From Novosphingobium sp. 9U (lineage in GTDB: Bacteria; Pseudomonadota; Alphaproteobacteria; Sphingomonadales; Sphingomonadaceae): 64,000 nucleotides of DNA. The position numbers and the translations under genes are program-made. The notes below the pieces were generated by a model, which saw nothing but the letters and a program-made list of their open reading frames with translations, was not told the DNA's origin and did no database searches. The stretch spans positions 775,085 to 839,084 of the forward strand of contig NZ_LR732469.1 in assembly GCF_902506425.1 (NCBI RefSeq). Reading direction: 5' to 3'. This document shows positions 51,865 through 62,600 of this stretch, piece after piece (positions within the stretch are counted from its first letter, which is position 1; each line of letters starts with the position of its first letter).

Positions 51865-54348
51865 ATGAGACTCAAGGCGCACTTGGGGTTGAGCGCGGCG
51901 TTACTGGCCTTCGTATCCACAACGGCGCAGGCGCAGGAAACCGGTGCCAACGGCGGCGCGGACGCGACCACCGCCGCTACCGACGACATCATCGTCACCG
52001 CCCAGCGCGTTTCGCAGAGCCTGCAGGACGTGCCGATCTCTATCACCGTCTACGACCAATCGCAGCTGGACAACAAGAACATCGTCTCGGCCAGCGACCT
52101 TGCGACGTACACGCCGTCGCTCTCGGTCAACCAGCGCTTCGGGCCCGAAAAGAGCGGCTTCGCGATCCGCGGTTTCGTGCAGGATGCGGGCACGGCGCCC
52201 TCGGTCGCGGTCTATCTCGCGGACGTTCCCGCGCCCCGTGCTCAAGGTCAGACGCCATCGGGCAATTCGCTCGGCCCGGGCGCTTTCGTGGACCTTGCGA
52301 ACGTGCAGGTCCTCAAGGGGCCGCAAGGCACGCTGTTCGGCCGCGCGACCACGGGCGGTGCGGTGCTGGTTGTGCCGCGCAAGCCGACCGACAACCTCGA
52401 AGGCTACGTGGAAGGCTCAGTCGGCAATTACGATCTGCGTCGCATCCAGGCCGTCGCGAACCTGCCGCTGGCAGACACCTTCAAGGTCCGCATGATGGTC
52501 GATCGTTACAAGCGCGACGGATACATGGAGAACCATTCGGGGATCGGCCCGAAAGCCTACAACGATTCCGATTACATCGCTGCGCGGCTCGGCGTCCTCG
52601 CCGATCTGACGCCATCGCTCGAGAACTACACACTCGCCAGCTACAGCTATTCGCATACGAATGGCTATGCCTCGCGCCTGGTTGGGTGCGTTACCGATCC
52701 GGCGCTGCGCAGCACCGGGCAGGCGCGCTGGGCACCCAATGGCTGCAACCAGATCGCCCGCCAGGATGCGCGCGGCGATGGGCTCCTGGATGTCGAGGTC
52801 TCCAACCCCGACCCCAAGCAGCAGCTGCGTCAGATGCAGTTCATCAACACCACGACCTGGCAGGCTACCGACACGCTCGTAGTCAAGAACATCGCCAGCT
52901 ACTCCGATTTTCGTGAGCGAAGCGACTTCAATCTGAACGGAGACAACTTCGTCTACACCAGTCCGCCGCTCTCGGTCACTTCGCCCCTTCTGGGTCAGCA
53001 GGTCAGCTATACGACAGTGGCGGCTCCGAAGAACGGGTACAATTCAAACCAGTGGACCTTCACGGAGGAGTTCCAGCTTCAAGGGCACGCCTTCGACAGG
53101 AAGTTGGATTGGCAGGCAGGCGCGTACCTCGAGAAGAGCGGGCCGAACGGGTGGAACCGCACCTTCTCGCAGGTCTTCTTGCGGTGCACCGATCGCGACG
53201 CCTTGCGGTGCGTCGATCCTCTGGGCATCGGCTCGCTCGCCGATAACGTCACCCAATTTCGTTTCTCGACTTACGCAGCTTATGGTCAAGGAACGTTCAA
53301 CTTGACTGACACGCTGAGCATCACGGGCGGCTTGCGGTACACGATCGACAAGCAGAAGGGCATCGGCGAAGCGACGCGATACCGTTTCAGCGCTGCGGGC
53401 CTAGCGACACGGACCTGCAACGATTCGCTGCGCTTCAAGGGCCCGACCGGCGCCGCGCTCGTGGTCACCGATCGGGTTCAATGCCACAATGAGATCAGCC
53501 AGAACTCGAAGCGCCCGACTTGGCTGGCAGGTATCGACTTCAAGCCGAGTCCCGACCTGCTGCTCTACGCGAAGTATTCGCGCGGCTACCGGCCTGGCGG
53601 TATCAATTTCTCCAACCTGGGCCTGGAGACATGGGAGCCCGAGACCGTCGATGCGTATGAACTGGGAGCCAAGGCGACGCTGCGCGGCGCCGTCCGCGGC
53701 TACGTTTCGGTCGCCGCGTTCTACAACAATTTTCGCGACCAGCAGATCAGCGCCACGATCATCGGCAAGCCCAACTCGGGGGTATCCGGTGCGGCGGGCG
53801 TGATCAATGCGGGCAAATCACGCATCCAGGGCGTCGAGTTCGACAGCTCCTTCCGCTTCTTCGACAGCCTCAAGCTTGATCTTGGCTACACCTACCTCGA
53901 CACCAAGGTCATCAGCGTGGAGACGCCCACGCTGCCTGCCGACAGCCCGTTCGCTTCGATCACACCGAGCTCGGCACCGGGGGACCCGCTCGCGCTCTCT
54001 CCCAAGCACCGGCTTAGCGCGTCGCTCCATTATACCGTGCCATTGGATGAGAGTGTGGGCGAAATCGCCTTTGGTGGTTCGTATACTTACACCAGCAAGC
54101 AGGTGGCATCGTTGGCAACACCCACCCGCTTCGGCGTCCTGGGCGCAACCAACCTGGTCAGCGCGGACATCAGCTGGACCAACATCATGGCCAGCAACAT
54201 CGACTTGTCCGCTTTTGCGTCGAACCTCACCAGCGAGCACTACTTCGTTGGCGTGGGCAACACCTGGACTTCGGGAGGCTTCGAGAACCAACTCGTGGGT
54301 CAGCCCCGGATGTACGGCTTACGCTTGCGGGTGAACTTCGGTCGGTGA
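51865..54348 (+). CDS. TonB-dependent outer-membrane receptor
   Basis: The 827-aa protein has a signal peptide (to about residue 24), a TonB-box-like DDIIVTAQRVSQSLQDVPIS, a plug domain with VQVLKGPQGTLFGRATTGGA, and a 22-strand barrel ending in an aromatic/Arg terminus. Long-chain or aromatic substrates are typical for sphingomonads; the location beside catabolic genes supports uptake of their substrate. ATG 51865 follows gagagggga. The open frame further upstream (to 51622) is not part of the protein. A bidirectional hairpin terminator follows. Confidence 0.9.
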   Translation: MRLKAHLGLSAALLAFVSTTAQAQETGANGGADATTAATDDIIVTAQRVSQSLQDVPISITVYDQSQLDNKNIVSASDLATYTPSLSVNQRFGPEKSGFAIRGFVQDAGTAPSVAVYLADVPAPRAQGQTPSGNSLGPGAFVDLANVQVLKGPQGTLFGRATTGGAVLVVPRKPTDNLEGYVEGSVGNYDLRRIQAVANLPLADTFKVRMMVDRYKRDGYMENHSGIGPKAYNDSDYIAARLGVLADLTPSLENYTLASYSYSHTNGYASRLVGCVTDPALRSTGQARWAPNGCNQIARQDARGDGLLDVEVSNPDPKQQLRQMQFINTTTWQATDTLVVKNIASYSDFRERSDFNLNGDNFVYTSPPLSVTSPLLGQQVSYTTVAAPKNGYNSNQWTFTEEFQLQGHAFDRKLDWQAGAYLEKSGPNGWNRTFSQVFLRCTDRDALRCVDPLGIGSLADNVTQFRFSTYAAYGQGTFNLTDTLSITGGLRYTIDKQKGIGEATRYRFSAAGLATRTCNDSLRFKGPTGAALVVTDRVQCHNEISQNSKRPTWLAGIDFKPSPDLLLYAKYSRGYRPGGINFSNLGLETWEPETVDAYELGAKATLRGAVRGYVSVAAFYNNFRDQQISATIIGKPNSGVSGAAGVINAGKSRIQGVEFDSSFRFFDSLKLDLGYTYLDTKVISVETPTLPADSPFASITPSSAPGDPLALSPKHRLSASLHYTVPLDESVGEIAFGGSYTYTSKQVASLATPTRFGVLGATNLVSADISWTNIMASNIDLSAFASNLTSEHYFVGVGNTWTSGGFENQLVGQPRMYGLRLRVNFGR

Positions 54349-54384
54349 GCATCCTCAACACGACACAGAACTACGTCGCGAAAG

Positions 54385-54413
54385 AGGCCTGTGTTCCGGT
54401 CCTACACAGGCCT
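54385..54413. terminator. Bidirectional intrinsic terminator
   Basis: aggcctgtgt (54385-54394) pairs with acacaggcct (54404-54413), with a T-run after it on the plus strand and an A-run before it, so it works in both directions. It separates the TonB receptor gene from the convergent SDR gene. Confidence 0.75.
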
Positions 54414-54432
54414 TTTCTCAAGTGGGCTGCGT

Positions 54433-55221
54433 TTACGCCTTTTGCGGGATGTTTTCGCGCCGAGGCGTTGCGAGGGCCCTGATCATCTCGCCGCGGTTCT
54501 CGAGCTGACTCCGCGCGATCGCAGTATCTAGCGCGCGCTGTCCGCCCAAGATGAGCAATGGACCGTTGGCGATGTTGTCGAGCGCCTCCTGCGCCACCTC
54601 TTCGGGCGATTGGGCACTGGAGGTATCGTAGCCCAAGCGCTGCATCGCGGGAGTGTCGGTGTAGTTGATCGATATGTGGAGCACATCGATGCCCATCGGC
54701 TCGCATTCGAGCCAGAGTGACTCGGTCAGGATACGGCTGAATGACTTTGCCGCGGTATAGGTTGCCAGGGTGGGAGCGCCGCAGAAGTTCGACGAGGATC
54801 CTGCAAGGATGATGCCGCCGCGCCCGCGCTCGCGCATGAGGGCGCCAAAATGGTGCGCGAACTCGGCTTGGCCGACCACGGTGATGTTGATGACATCGCG
54901 GTAGACCTTGGGATCTAGCTCGACGAAGTTCCCGCGGATGTTGTTCGCGCCCGCATTGTAGATGAGCAAGCCAACCTCGATGTCGTCGGTGATCGTGCGC
55001 ACCTGGTCGATGGCCGATGTGTCGCTGAGGTCGACCGAGAGCGATCGTGCTTCCACCCCCATGCCGCGCAGCTCTTCGGCGAGCGCTTCCAGTGGCCCGG
55101 GCTTGCGAGCCACGACGGCGATGTTGAAGCCATCTGCTGCAAGCTTGCGCGCGAAGGCGGAGCCGATGCCCTCCGAACCGCCGATGATGAGGGCCCAGGG
55201 CCCGTACTTTGCCTTGTCCAT
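54433..55221 (-). CDS. Short-chain dehydrogenase/reductase
   Basis: The 262-aa protein has the NAD(P) motif IIGGSEGIGSAFA, the NAG motif LLIYNAGANNIR, catalytic Ser in AGSSSNF and YTAAK (Tyr and Lys). All active residues are present. An Arg-containing AVVARKPGPLE suggests NADPH. Substrate unknown; it could act on the ketone or alcohol intermediates of the catabolic locus. ATG 55221 follows gaggatgcg. Confidence 0.88.
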   Translation of the reverse strand: MDKAKYGPWALIIGGSEGIGSAFARKLAADGFNIAVVARKPGPLEALAEELRGMGVEARSLSVDLSDTSAIDQVRTITDDIEVGLLIYNAGANNIRGNFVELDPKVYRDVINITVVGQAEFAHHFGALMRERGRGGIILAGSSSNFCGAPTLATYTAAKSFSRILTESLWLECEPMGIDVLHISINYTDTPAMQRLGYDTSSAQSPEEVAQEALDNIANGPLLILGGQRALDTAIARSQLENRGEMIRALATPRRENIPQKA

Positions 55222-55624
55222 GTCCGCATCCTCTACTCGCTTCATTGCGTGCGCTGGCGTGCAGTTTGCCAACGGAGTCTGAGGCGGGTCTGAAGTCCAT
55301 GAAAGCTACCGATAGGGACCAGGCAGCCAAAAAAGGACATTTGCGACCGGCAGAGCACCCACGGTCCCCGCGGCGAGGTCCCGAGGATCGCAGCAGCGTC
55401 ATGAACGACCCGCCACCGCCTGGTGCAAGGTAAGCTCCCTTGTTGCCGGGCCGATGCCCCACTATCGGGAGCAAGGAAGGCGATCGGATCCATGCGGGAA
55501 AATGGCGCACATCCTGACCTACAGCTACTTGCGTGCGCGGCGCAGGTCGCGCGCTGTTGTGTAGACTTCGCTCATTCGTGTGGGGGCACATACCTCGGGT
55601 CTGCCTCGTAGCGCTGTCGCCGAC
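55222..55624. other. Intergenic region between SDR and sigma-factor genes
   Basis: I see no gene in these 403 bases; both flanking genes read away from it, so it should hold two promoters. No repeat or operator stands out. Confidence 0.4.
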
Positions 55625-56146
55625 GTGACCACCGAACCGTCCCATGCCGGCCTTGAAGCCGCTTTTCTCGAGAACCGGGATAAGCTGCTGCGCTTCCTGC
55701 GTGCGCGCGGCGCGGGGGATGCGGCGGAGGATCTGGTGCAGGAGGTCTGGCTCAAGATCGTGGCGAGCCCGCCGGGTCCTGTCGCAGCGCCTCTCCCATA
55801 CCTTTTCCGCGTCGCGGATCTGCTGATGATCGACCGCTTTCGCGCGACACGGCAGTCGGGCGTACGCGACCGGGACTGGGTCGAGGTGAACGCGGGTGAT
55901 CCTCCGGGCGCGACGAGCCAGCCTTCGGCCGAACGCTCGCTCTCTGCCGCACAGGAATCCGCGGCAGTGCTGGCCATGATCGAGCGGCTCGGCGGGCGTG
56001 TCATCACGGTCTTCAGGCGTCACCGTATCGATGGTGTGGCGCAGAAGATCGTCGCGCAGGAACTGGGTATCAGCCTGAGCACGGTGGAGGCCGATCTGCG
56101 CACTGCCTATCGCGCGCTGGCCGAATGGAAGGACAAGTCACGATGA
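55625..56146 (+). CDS. FecI-type ECF sigma factor
   Basis: The 173-aa protein shows region 2 (AEDLVQEVWLKIVAS and LPYLFRVADLLMIDRFRA) and region 4 with the helix-turn-helix QELGISLSTVEADLRTAYRA. It has the layout of FecI-like sigma factors that direct TonB-receptor genes. No ATG is available; GTG 55625 gives the normal length, and the open frame from 55580 is the alternative. It is followed by fecR-like, TonB-receptor and autotransporter genes. Confidence 0.85.
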   Translation: MTTEPSHAGLEAAFLENRDKLLRFLRARGAGDAAEDLVQEVWLKIVASPPGPVAAPLPYLFRVADLLMIDRFRATRQSGVRDRDWVEVNAGDPPGATSQPSAERSLSAAQESAAVLAMIERLGGRVITVFRRHRIDGVAQKIVAQELGISLSTVEADLRTAYRALAEWKDKSR

Positions 56147-56206
56147 GCGCGTTCTCATCAAGGTGCGCGGCGATCGTCTCCGTCTTCTGTGCAGAAGGAG
56201 CGTGCG

Positions 56207-57121
56207 ATGGCGAGTGACACAGTCCGCGAACAGGCCCTCGGCTGGGCCGTGCGCACGGGCGATCCCGGGTTCGCCGACTGGGACGGCTTCATGGTCTGGC
56301 TCGAGGCCGACCCGGCGCATGCCCGTGCCTATGACGAGGTCGGTGCTGCCGTGGCGGAGGGCGCCGAGGCGATCGCGAGACACGCACCTGCGAACGACGA
56401 TGTCGTGCATAGGGACGGCGCGCGGCGGCGGCCTTGGCTGGCGGGCGGAATCGCGGCGATCCTGGCGGTGGTGGCCGGAACCTGGGTTCTCTCAGGAGAG
56501 CGGCGCGATCTCTACACAATGGAGACCCGCATGGGCGAGACGCGTGTCGTCACCCTGGATCGTGGCACGCAGGTGGCGCTGGCCGGGGGAACGGCGCTCG
56601 CGTTCGACCGCAAGGACAAGCGGTTCGCTCGCCTCGACCATGGACAAGCCCTGTTCACCGTCCGCCATGATGCAGCGCATCCCTTCGAAGTCGCCGTGGG
56701 AGACGAGCGCCTGGTAGACATCGGCACCATCTTCGACGTGCGACACGACGGACGGGAACTGGTCGTCGCAGTGTCCGAAGGCGCGGTGCAGTTTGACCCT
56801 GGTGACGCGAACGTCCGCGTCTCGGCAGGTGAGGTGCTGCGGCGCGCTGAAGGTTCGGGGCAATACAGCCTCTCGCGCGTGGCGATCGAGCAGGTCGGCG
56901 AGTGGCACGAGGGCCGCTTGACGTTTGAGGCCGCTTCGCTCGCCGAGGTCGCCATGCGCTTAAAGCGGGCGACCGGGATCGACTACGTAGCCGATGGTGC
57001 TGGCACGGTCTCAGGCTCCATCCTGATCGATCCGTTGCGCAAGGACCCGGCGGCCATCGGTCCCCTGTTGGGCGTACCGGTTCGCAGTTGGGGCCAGCGC
57101 TGGATGATCGGCGCGCGCTGA
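56207..57121 (+). CDS. FecR-like anti-sigma/signal transducer
   Basis: The 304-aa protein has an N-terminal DUF4880-like region (ALGWAVRTGDPGFADWDGFM), one membrane helix at about residues 78-96 (GGIAAILAVVAGTWVL), and a periplasmic FecR domain containing TRMGETRVVTLDRGTQVAL and a C-terminal DUF4974 part. It should bind the FecI-type sigma inside and a TonB receptor's STN domain outside. ATG 56207 follows aaggag at 56195-56200. Four bp separate it from the receptor gene. Confidence 0.85.
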   Translation: MASDTVREQALGWAVRTGDPGFADWDGFMVWLEADPAHARAYDEVGAAVAEGAEAIARHAPANDDVVHRDGARRRPWLAGGIAAILAVVAGTWVLSGERRDLYTMETRMGETRVVTLDRGTQVALAGGTALAFDRKDKRFARLDHGQALFTVRHDAAHPFEVAVGDERLVDIGTIFDVRHDGRELVVAVSEGAVQFDPGDANVRVSAGEVLRRAEGSGQYSLSRVAIEQVGEWHEGRLTFEAASLAEVAMRLKRATGIDYVADGAGTVSGSILIDPLRKDPAAIGPLLGVPVRSWGQRWMIGAR

Positions 57122-57125
57122 ATCC

Positions 57126-59543
57126 ATGAGCTGCGTCAGGATCCTTTCGGCGGCCGTGGCGGCCACCCTCGTGGCCGTGCCCGCGCTTGCGTCGGCCGAC
57201 GAGGTTGCCGTCGCGACGGGAACAGGCACCGCGGGGCAAGTGGCGAGCGTGCTGGCGCGACAGACCCGATCGACCATCCTCATCGCCGATCCGCAAGTCG
57301 CGCGCCGGATAGTCGAAGCCGTGCGCGGCCGGATGGAGCCGTCCGAGGCGGTCCGGCGTCTGGCGCGCGCTGCCGGCGGCCGGGCGATCGCAGTGGCGCC
57401 AGGTGCCTGGCGGATCGAGGCCGCTCCGGTCGCTCCGCGCTTGGTCCGCCGGGCCGCTCCGGCGCAGCGACCATCGGCGCCGGTGGAGACGGTGAGCGCC
57501 GAACCGATCGTCGTGATCGGATCCAAGCGTGATCTCACGCTGGGCCAGGTGCCGGGCCAGGTGACCATTCTTTCGGGTGCTTCGCTGGAGGCCGGCGGCA
57601 TCGGCGGCACCGAGAAGATCACCGAGCGGCTCGCCACTGTCACCTCGACTCACCTGGGCAGCGGGCGCAACAAGCTGTTCATCCGGGGCATCGCCGATTC
57701 CAGCTTCACTGGCCCCACGCAAGCGACCGTCGGCCAGTACCTGGGCGACTTGCGCCTCACCTACAATGCGCCCGACCCGGACCTGCGGCTGTCCGACATG
57801 GCCAGGGTCGAAGTTCTCGAAGGGCCACAGGGCACGCTTTACGGTGCCGGATCGCTGGGCGGCATCATACGTCTGGTGCCCAACCCGCCGTTGATGAACG
57901 TGACCAGCGGTTCGATCGCGCTGGGCGGCTCGCTGACCCAGAGCGGTGCCGGCGGAGGCGACGCGGCCGCGACCGTGAACCTGCCGGTGGCGAGTGGCAT
58001 CGCCTTTCGCGGTACGATCGATGCGGCAACGGCCGGGGGCTACATCGACAAGCCGCTGCTGGGACGCGACGACGTCAACCGGACCGGCATCCTCAGCGGT
58101 CGGGCCAGCTTGCGCGCAGAGATCGCGCCCGAATGGACCGTGGACCTGATCGCGGTCGGCCAATCGACCGATGCCCGTGACAGCCAGTATGCGGCGCGCG
58201 GGGGAGCACCGCTCACCAGCGACGCGGCGCTGCGCGAGGGTGCCGATGCCGACTACACGATGGGGCAGCTCGTCGTCTCGGGACGGCTCGGGGACATACG
58301 CTTGCGCTCGACCACAGGCCTAGTCCGACAGCACCTGGCGGAGCGCTATGACGCCAGCCTCGCCCACGGAACGCCGCGGCTTTTCGCACAGGACAACCGC
58401 ACGCGCATGGTCGCGCACGAGACGCGCCTGTGGCGGCCCGAGATTGGCGGGTTCGGCTGGCTTGTCGGCGCCAGCTTTACGCACAACCGGACCGTCCTGT
58501 CACGACGCTTCGAGATCGAGGATCAGCGCAGCGACGCCACCGGCGTGCGCAACACGATCGACGAGGCCACTCTCTACGCCGAGGCAAGCGTGCGGCTCCG
58601 CCCGGGCCTGACTGCCACGGGCGGCGGGCGCATCACGCATGCGCGGCTCGGCGGGGCGGGCGAAGACGTGCTGCCGTCGGTCGCATTCGCCCGGGCCGCA
58701 GTCACTGCCGACCGGTCGGTGACGACGGTGCTGCCGTCGTTTTCGTTCGTGGGGCAGGTGCTGCCCACCACCAGCCTCTACATGCGTTATCAGGAGGGTT
58801 TCAGGCCCGGCGGCCTAGCGATCGAAAGCGAATTCGTCCGCCGCTTCCGCCACGATCACACCGCCACCTGGGAGTTCGGGGCACGGCACGGCCGCCCGGG
58901 CGTGAGCCCGTTTGATCTGGCGGTCAGCATCTCGTTCACGAAATGGCGGGACATCCAGGCCGATTTCATCGACAGCTCGGGCCTGCCGAGCACGGCCAAT
59001 ATCGGCGACGGCACGGTCTGGTCGGCCAGTGCGACTGGCGGCGTGGCGCTTGCCCGCGGCCTCAGGCTCGAGGCCGGCGCCACCTGGAACCGCAGCCAGA
59101 TCGACGAGCCCTCCGCCCAGATCATCGCCCTCGTCGCGCGATCGCTGCCGGCTCCGTTCTCCGGTTCCGCACTTGTCGATGCGGTCGCGGCCCGTTCCAT
59201 GCAGGTGCCCAATATCGCCCAGTTCTCGGGACGAGCCGGCCTTACCTGGGATCGCGAGGTCGGCCAGGATCTGCGGCTCACCGGAAATGCCTGGGCCAGC
59301 TACGTCGGCAAGTCGCGGCTGGGCATCGGTCCCGAACTGGGCGAGGCACAGGGCGATTATTTCGACAGCGGCGCCGATGTCCGGATCGGCACCGAACGCA
59401 TAGGTGTCACGCTCGCGCTCAGCAACATCGCCAACACGCTGGGCAACCGCTTCTCGCTCGGCACGCCCTTCGGCACCGGGCGGGATCAGGAGACGCCGCT
59501 GCGTCCGCGCACGTTGCGCCTCGGGTTCGACGCGCGGTTCTGA
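57126..59543 (+). CDS. TonB-dependent receptor with N-terminal STN signalling domain
   Basis: The 805-aa protein has a signal peptide (to about residue 24), an STN domain (about 30-105, including ASVLARQTRSTILIADPQVA), a TonB-box-like PIVVIGSKRD, a plug with VEVLEGPQGTLYGAGSLGG, and a barrel ending in the terminal Phe (FDARF). STN domains contact FecR, so this receptor should both transport a ligand and switch on the sigma factor two genes upstream. Ligand unknown. The next gene, an autotransporter, starts 70 bp later. Confidence 0.9.
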   Translation: MSCVRILSAAVAATLVAVPALASADEVAVATGTGTAGQVASVLARQTRSTILIADPQVARRIVEAVRGRMEPSEAVRRLARAAGGRAIAVAPGAWRIEAAPVAPRLVRRAAPAQRPSAPVETVSAEPIVVIGSKRDLTLGQVPGQVTILSGASLEAGGIGGTEKITERLATVTSTHLGSGRNKLFIRGIADSSFTGPTQATVGQYLGDLRLTYNAPDPDLRLSDMARVEVLEGPQGTLYGAGSLGGIIRLVPNPPLMNVTSGSIALGGSLTQSGAGGGDAAATVNLPVASGIAFRGTIDAATAGGYIDKPLLGRDDVNRTGILSGRASLRAEIAPEWTVDLIAVGQSTDARDSQYAARGGAPLTSDAALREGADADYTMGQLVVSGRLGDIRLRSTTGLVRQHLAERYDASLAHGTPRLFAQDNRTRMVAHETRLWRPEIGGFGWLVGASFTHNRTVLSRRFEIEDQRSDATGVRNTIDEATLYAEASVRLRPGLTATGGGRITHARLGGAGEDVLPSVAFARAAVTADRSVTTVLPSFSFVGQVLPTTSLYMRYQEGFRPGGLAIESEFVRRFRHDHTATWEFGARHGRPGVSPFDLAVSISFTKWRDIQADFIDSSGLPSTANIGDGTVWSASATGGVALARGLRLEAGATWNRSQIDEPSAQIIALVARSLPAPFSGSALVDAVAARSMQVPNIAQFSGRAGLTWDREVGQDLRLTGNAWASYVGKSRLGIGPELGEAQGDYFDSGADVRIGTERIGVTLALSNIANTLGNRFSLGTPFGTGRDQETPLRPRTLRLGFDARF

Positions 59544-59613
59544 CGATCTTTTTTCAAGGCTGGCAGCAAAGGTCTCCGTCTGAGGTGTCGATACGCACCG
59601 CAAAGGGACGAAG

Positions 59614-62600
59614 ATGCCGCGCTACCTGCCCAAGACCTCGACTTACACCCTGCTGGCCACCACGGCGCTGATCACCCTTGCCAGCACCGCGCGTGCCGAA
59701 GACGTGACCAACGCGCGCACGGCCCCGCTCCGCACCACGACGATCAAGAACGGCACCGCCGATGCGATCAACGTGACGACAGCGGGATCGGTGGTCCTCA
59801 GCACCGGCACTGCCATCACGCAGGACAGCAACAACGCCGTGACCAACGCCGGCGCCGTGACCGTCTCGAACGCAAGCGGGGCGATCGGCATCGACTCGCT
59901 GGCGGGCACCAGCGGCGATATCGTCAATTCCGGCACGATCACGATCGACGAGCCCTACACCCCGACCGATACCGACAACGACGGCGACCTCGATGGGCCT
60001 TTCGCGCTAGGATCGAACCGGACCGGCATCCGCACGCAAGGCGCGCACGCCGGCAAGATCGCGCAGAACGGCACGGTGACCATCGAGGGCAACGATTCCG
60101 CCGGCGTCGCGCTGGGCGGCAAGCTCACCGGCAACTTCACACACGAGGGCACCACCAAGGTGCTCGGCGACCGCTCCGTCGGCGTCTCGGTTCAGGCGAT
60201 CGACGGCAACGTGCGCCTGGCGGGCACAGTCTCGGCACAGGGCAGGGACGCCATCGGGGCCCACTTTGCCGGCAACGTGGCGGGTGCCATGGTGGTGCAG
60301 GGCACCGTCAGTTCGACCGGCTATCGCGCCACCACTGCTCCTGGCGATGCCACCAAGCTTGACGCCGACGACCTGCTGCAGGGCGGCCCGGCTCTGCTCG
60401 TCGAGGGTAACGTCAGCGGCGGTATCGTTTTCGCCGTTGCGCCCAAGGATACCGACGCCACCAAGCCCGACGAGGATAACGACGGCATTGAGGACGCAAA
60501 GGAAGGGTCGGCCAAGGTCGTCTCCTATGGTGCCGCGCCCGCCGTGCAGATCGGCGCCACCGACCGCGCGCTTACCATCGGCCCGGTCGCGAGTACGGCA
60601 AGCCGCTTCGGGCTGATCGTCGACGGCTCTATCGAAGGCCTAAGCGTCTACGCAGGCGTCAATGCCAGCGGCCTCGTGATCGGCGGACGCGGCGGCAGCG
60701 TCGACATCGCCAACGGTATCGGCATCTCCGGCAACGTCAGCGCGACGTCGAACGGTGCGAGCGCCACCGCCCTGCGGATCGGCCCCGGTGCCACCACGCC
60801 GCTGCTGCAGAACTCCGGGACGATCGTCGCGAACGGCGGCAATGCCGCCACGGCGCTGGCCACTGCGATGCGCGTCGATGCCGGCGGCAACCTGCCGACC
60901 ATCCGCAACAGCGGCACGATCAAGGCCGTCGGCGCAGGCGAGAACGGCTCCGCGACGGCGATCTTCGACGCGAGCGGCTCGACCACGTTGGTCGAGAACT
61001 CGGGGACCATTTCCGCGACGGGCGCGAAGGCGGGCACTGGGCGCAACATCGCGATCGACCTTTCGGCCGCGACCGGCCGGGTGACGGTGAAGCAGACGCA
61101 GGTCGCCGCGGGCTTTGCCGCACCTTCCATCGTCGGCGACGTGCGCCTCGGTGCGGGCGACGACCTGCTCGACCTTGCCGACGGGACGCTGACCGGCGAC
61201 ATCCGCTTCGGGGGCGGCGCGAACACCCTGAACCTCTCGGGCGACGCAGCGCAGACGGGCGCAGTGACGTTCGGCAGTGGCAACGACGCCATGTCGCTTG
61301 CGGCTACCAGCGCCTATGGCGGCGCGGTCGACTTCGGTGGCGGCGCGGACGTTCTCAGCCTTGCCGGCAGCGCGCGCTTTACCGGTTCGATCGCCAACTC
61401 GGCCAAACTGGCGGTGAAGATCGCGGGCGGAACGCTCGACGTCAACAAGCCGGCTTCGATCGCCTCGCTTGATGTCGGCGCCACGGGCGTGCTGGTGGTC
61501 ACGCTCGACAAGGCAGCCGGCGCGGGATCGGGCTATACGGTCGCTGGCGCGGCGAACTTCGCCGAGGGCGCCAAGCTCGGTATCCGCCTCGCCGACATAT
61601 CGACCGCGGTGGGCAGCTACCAGGTCCTGACCGCCGGCACTCTGACCGGCCGCGACAAGCTGACCACCATGACTGACCTCGTGCCTTTCATGTTCAAGGC
61701 CGAGCTGAACAAGAATGCCGCGGCGAACACGATCGTCGTCGATGTCGCGCGTCGTACCGCCACCGAACTTGGGCTGAACCGGTCCGCGACGGCCGCCTAC
61801 GACGCAGTCTACGCAGTCCTCGGCAAGGACCAGAAGATCGAGAACGTGTTCCTGGGCATCACCAATGGCGATCAATTCCGCAATGCCGTGGGCCAGATGC
61901 TGCCCGATCACGCCGGTGGCGCCTTCGAGGGCGTCAGCATGGGCGCTCGCGCCCTCGCGCGCCAGATGCAGGACCCGACAGGGCCCATCGCCAGCAGCGG
62001 CCGCTTCAGCAGCACCGTCAACATGACGTTCTGGAACACCAACAGACAGGCAGGCGACACCGCCGCGTACAAGCTCAACGGCTATGCCTGGTCGGCAACG
62101 GGCGAGTACCGCACAGGCGTGGGACGGTTCGGCGCGACGCTGGCCTACTTGCGTAACGAACACTCAAACGGCGCCGTGTCCGACGTCAAGTCGAGCGGCT
62201 TCGAACTGGCCGCGCACTGGCGCGCCAAGTTCGGCCCTGTCAGCGCCTTCGCGCGGGGCGCCGTGGGCAAGATGGACTTCGACGGCGAACGCAGCTTCAC
62301 CGGCAAGGCGGGTGCGGACACCGTGACTCGCAAGATGGATGCGAAGTGGGACGGCAACTACGTGACGGCGTCTGGCGGTGTGTCGATCGAGGGCGGCTCG
62401 CAGTTCTTCTTCTTCAGGCCCGGCGTGACCGTCGATTACGTCCGGCTGAAGGAGGACGGCTACTCTGAAACCGGCGGCGAGACGTTGAACCTCAGCGTCG
62501 ACGCGCGCACCAGCGACGAGCTGGCGGTGAACCCGAGCCTCACTGTCGGCGTCGATTTCCTCGGCATGCGGGCACGAGACGAAAACTGGTTCCGGATGGA

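Noticed and set aside
54371-56023. Minus-strand frame of 550 codons across the SDR and sigma genes
   Set aside because: It overlaps two well-supported genes in another phase and shows no motif of its own.
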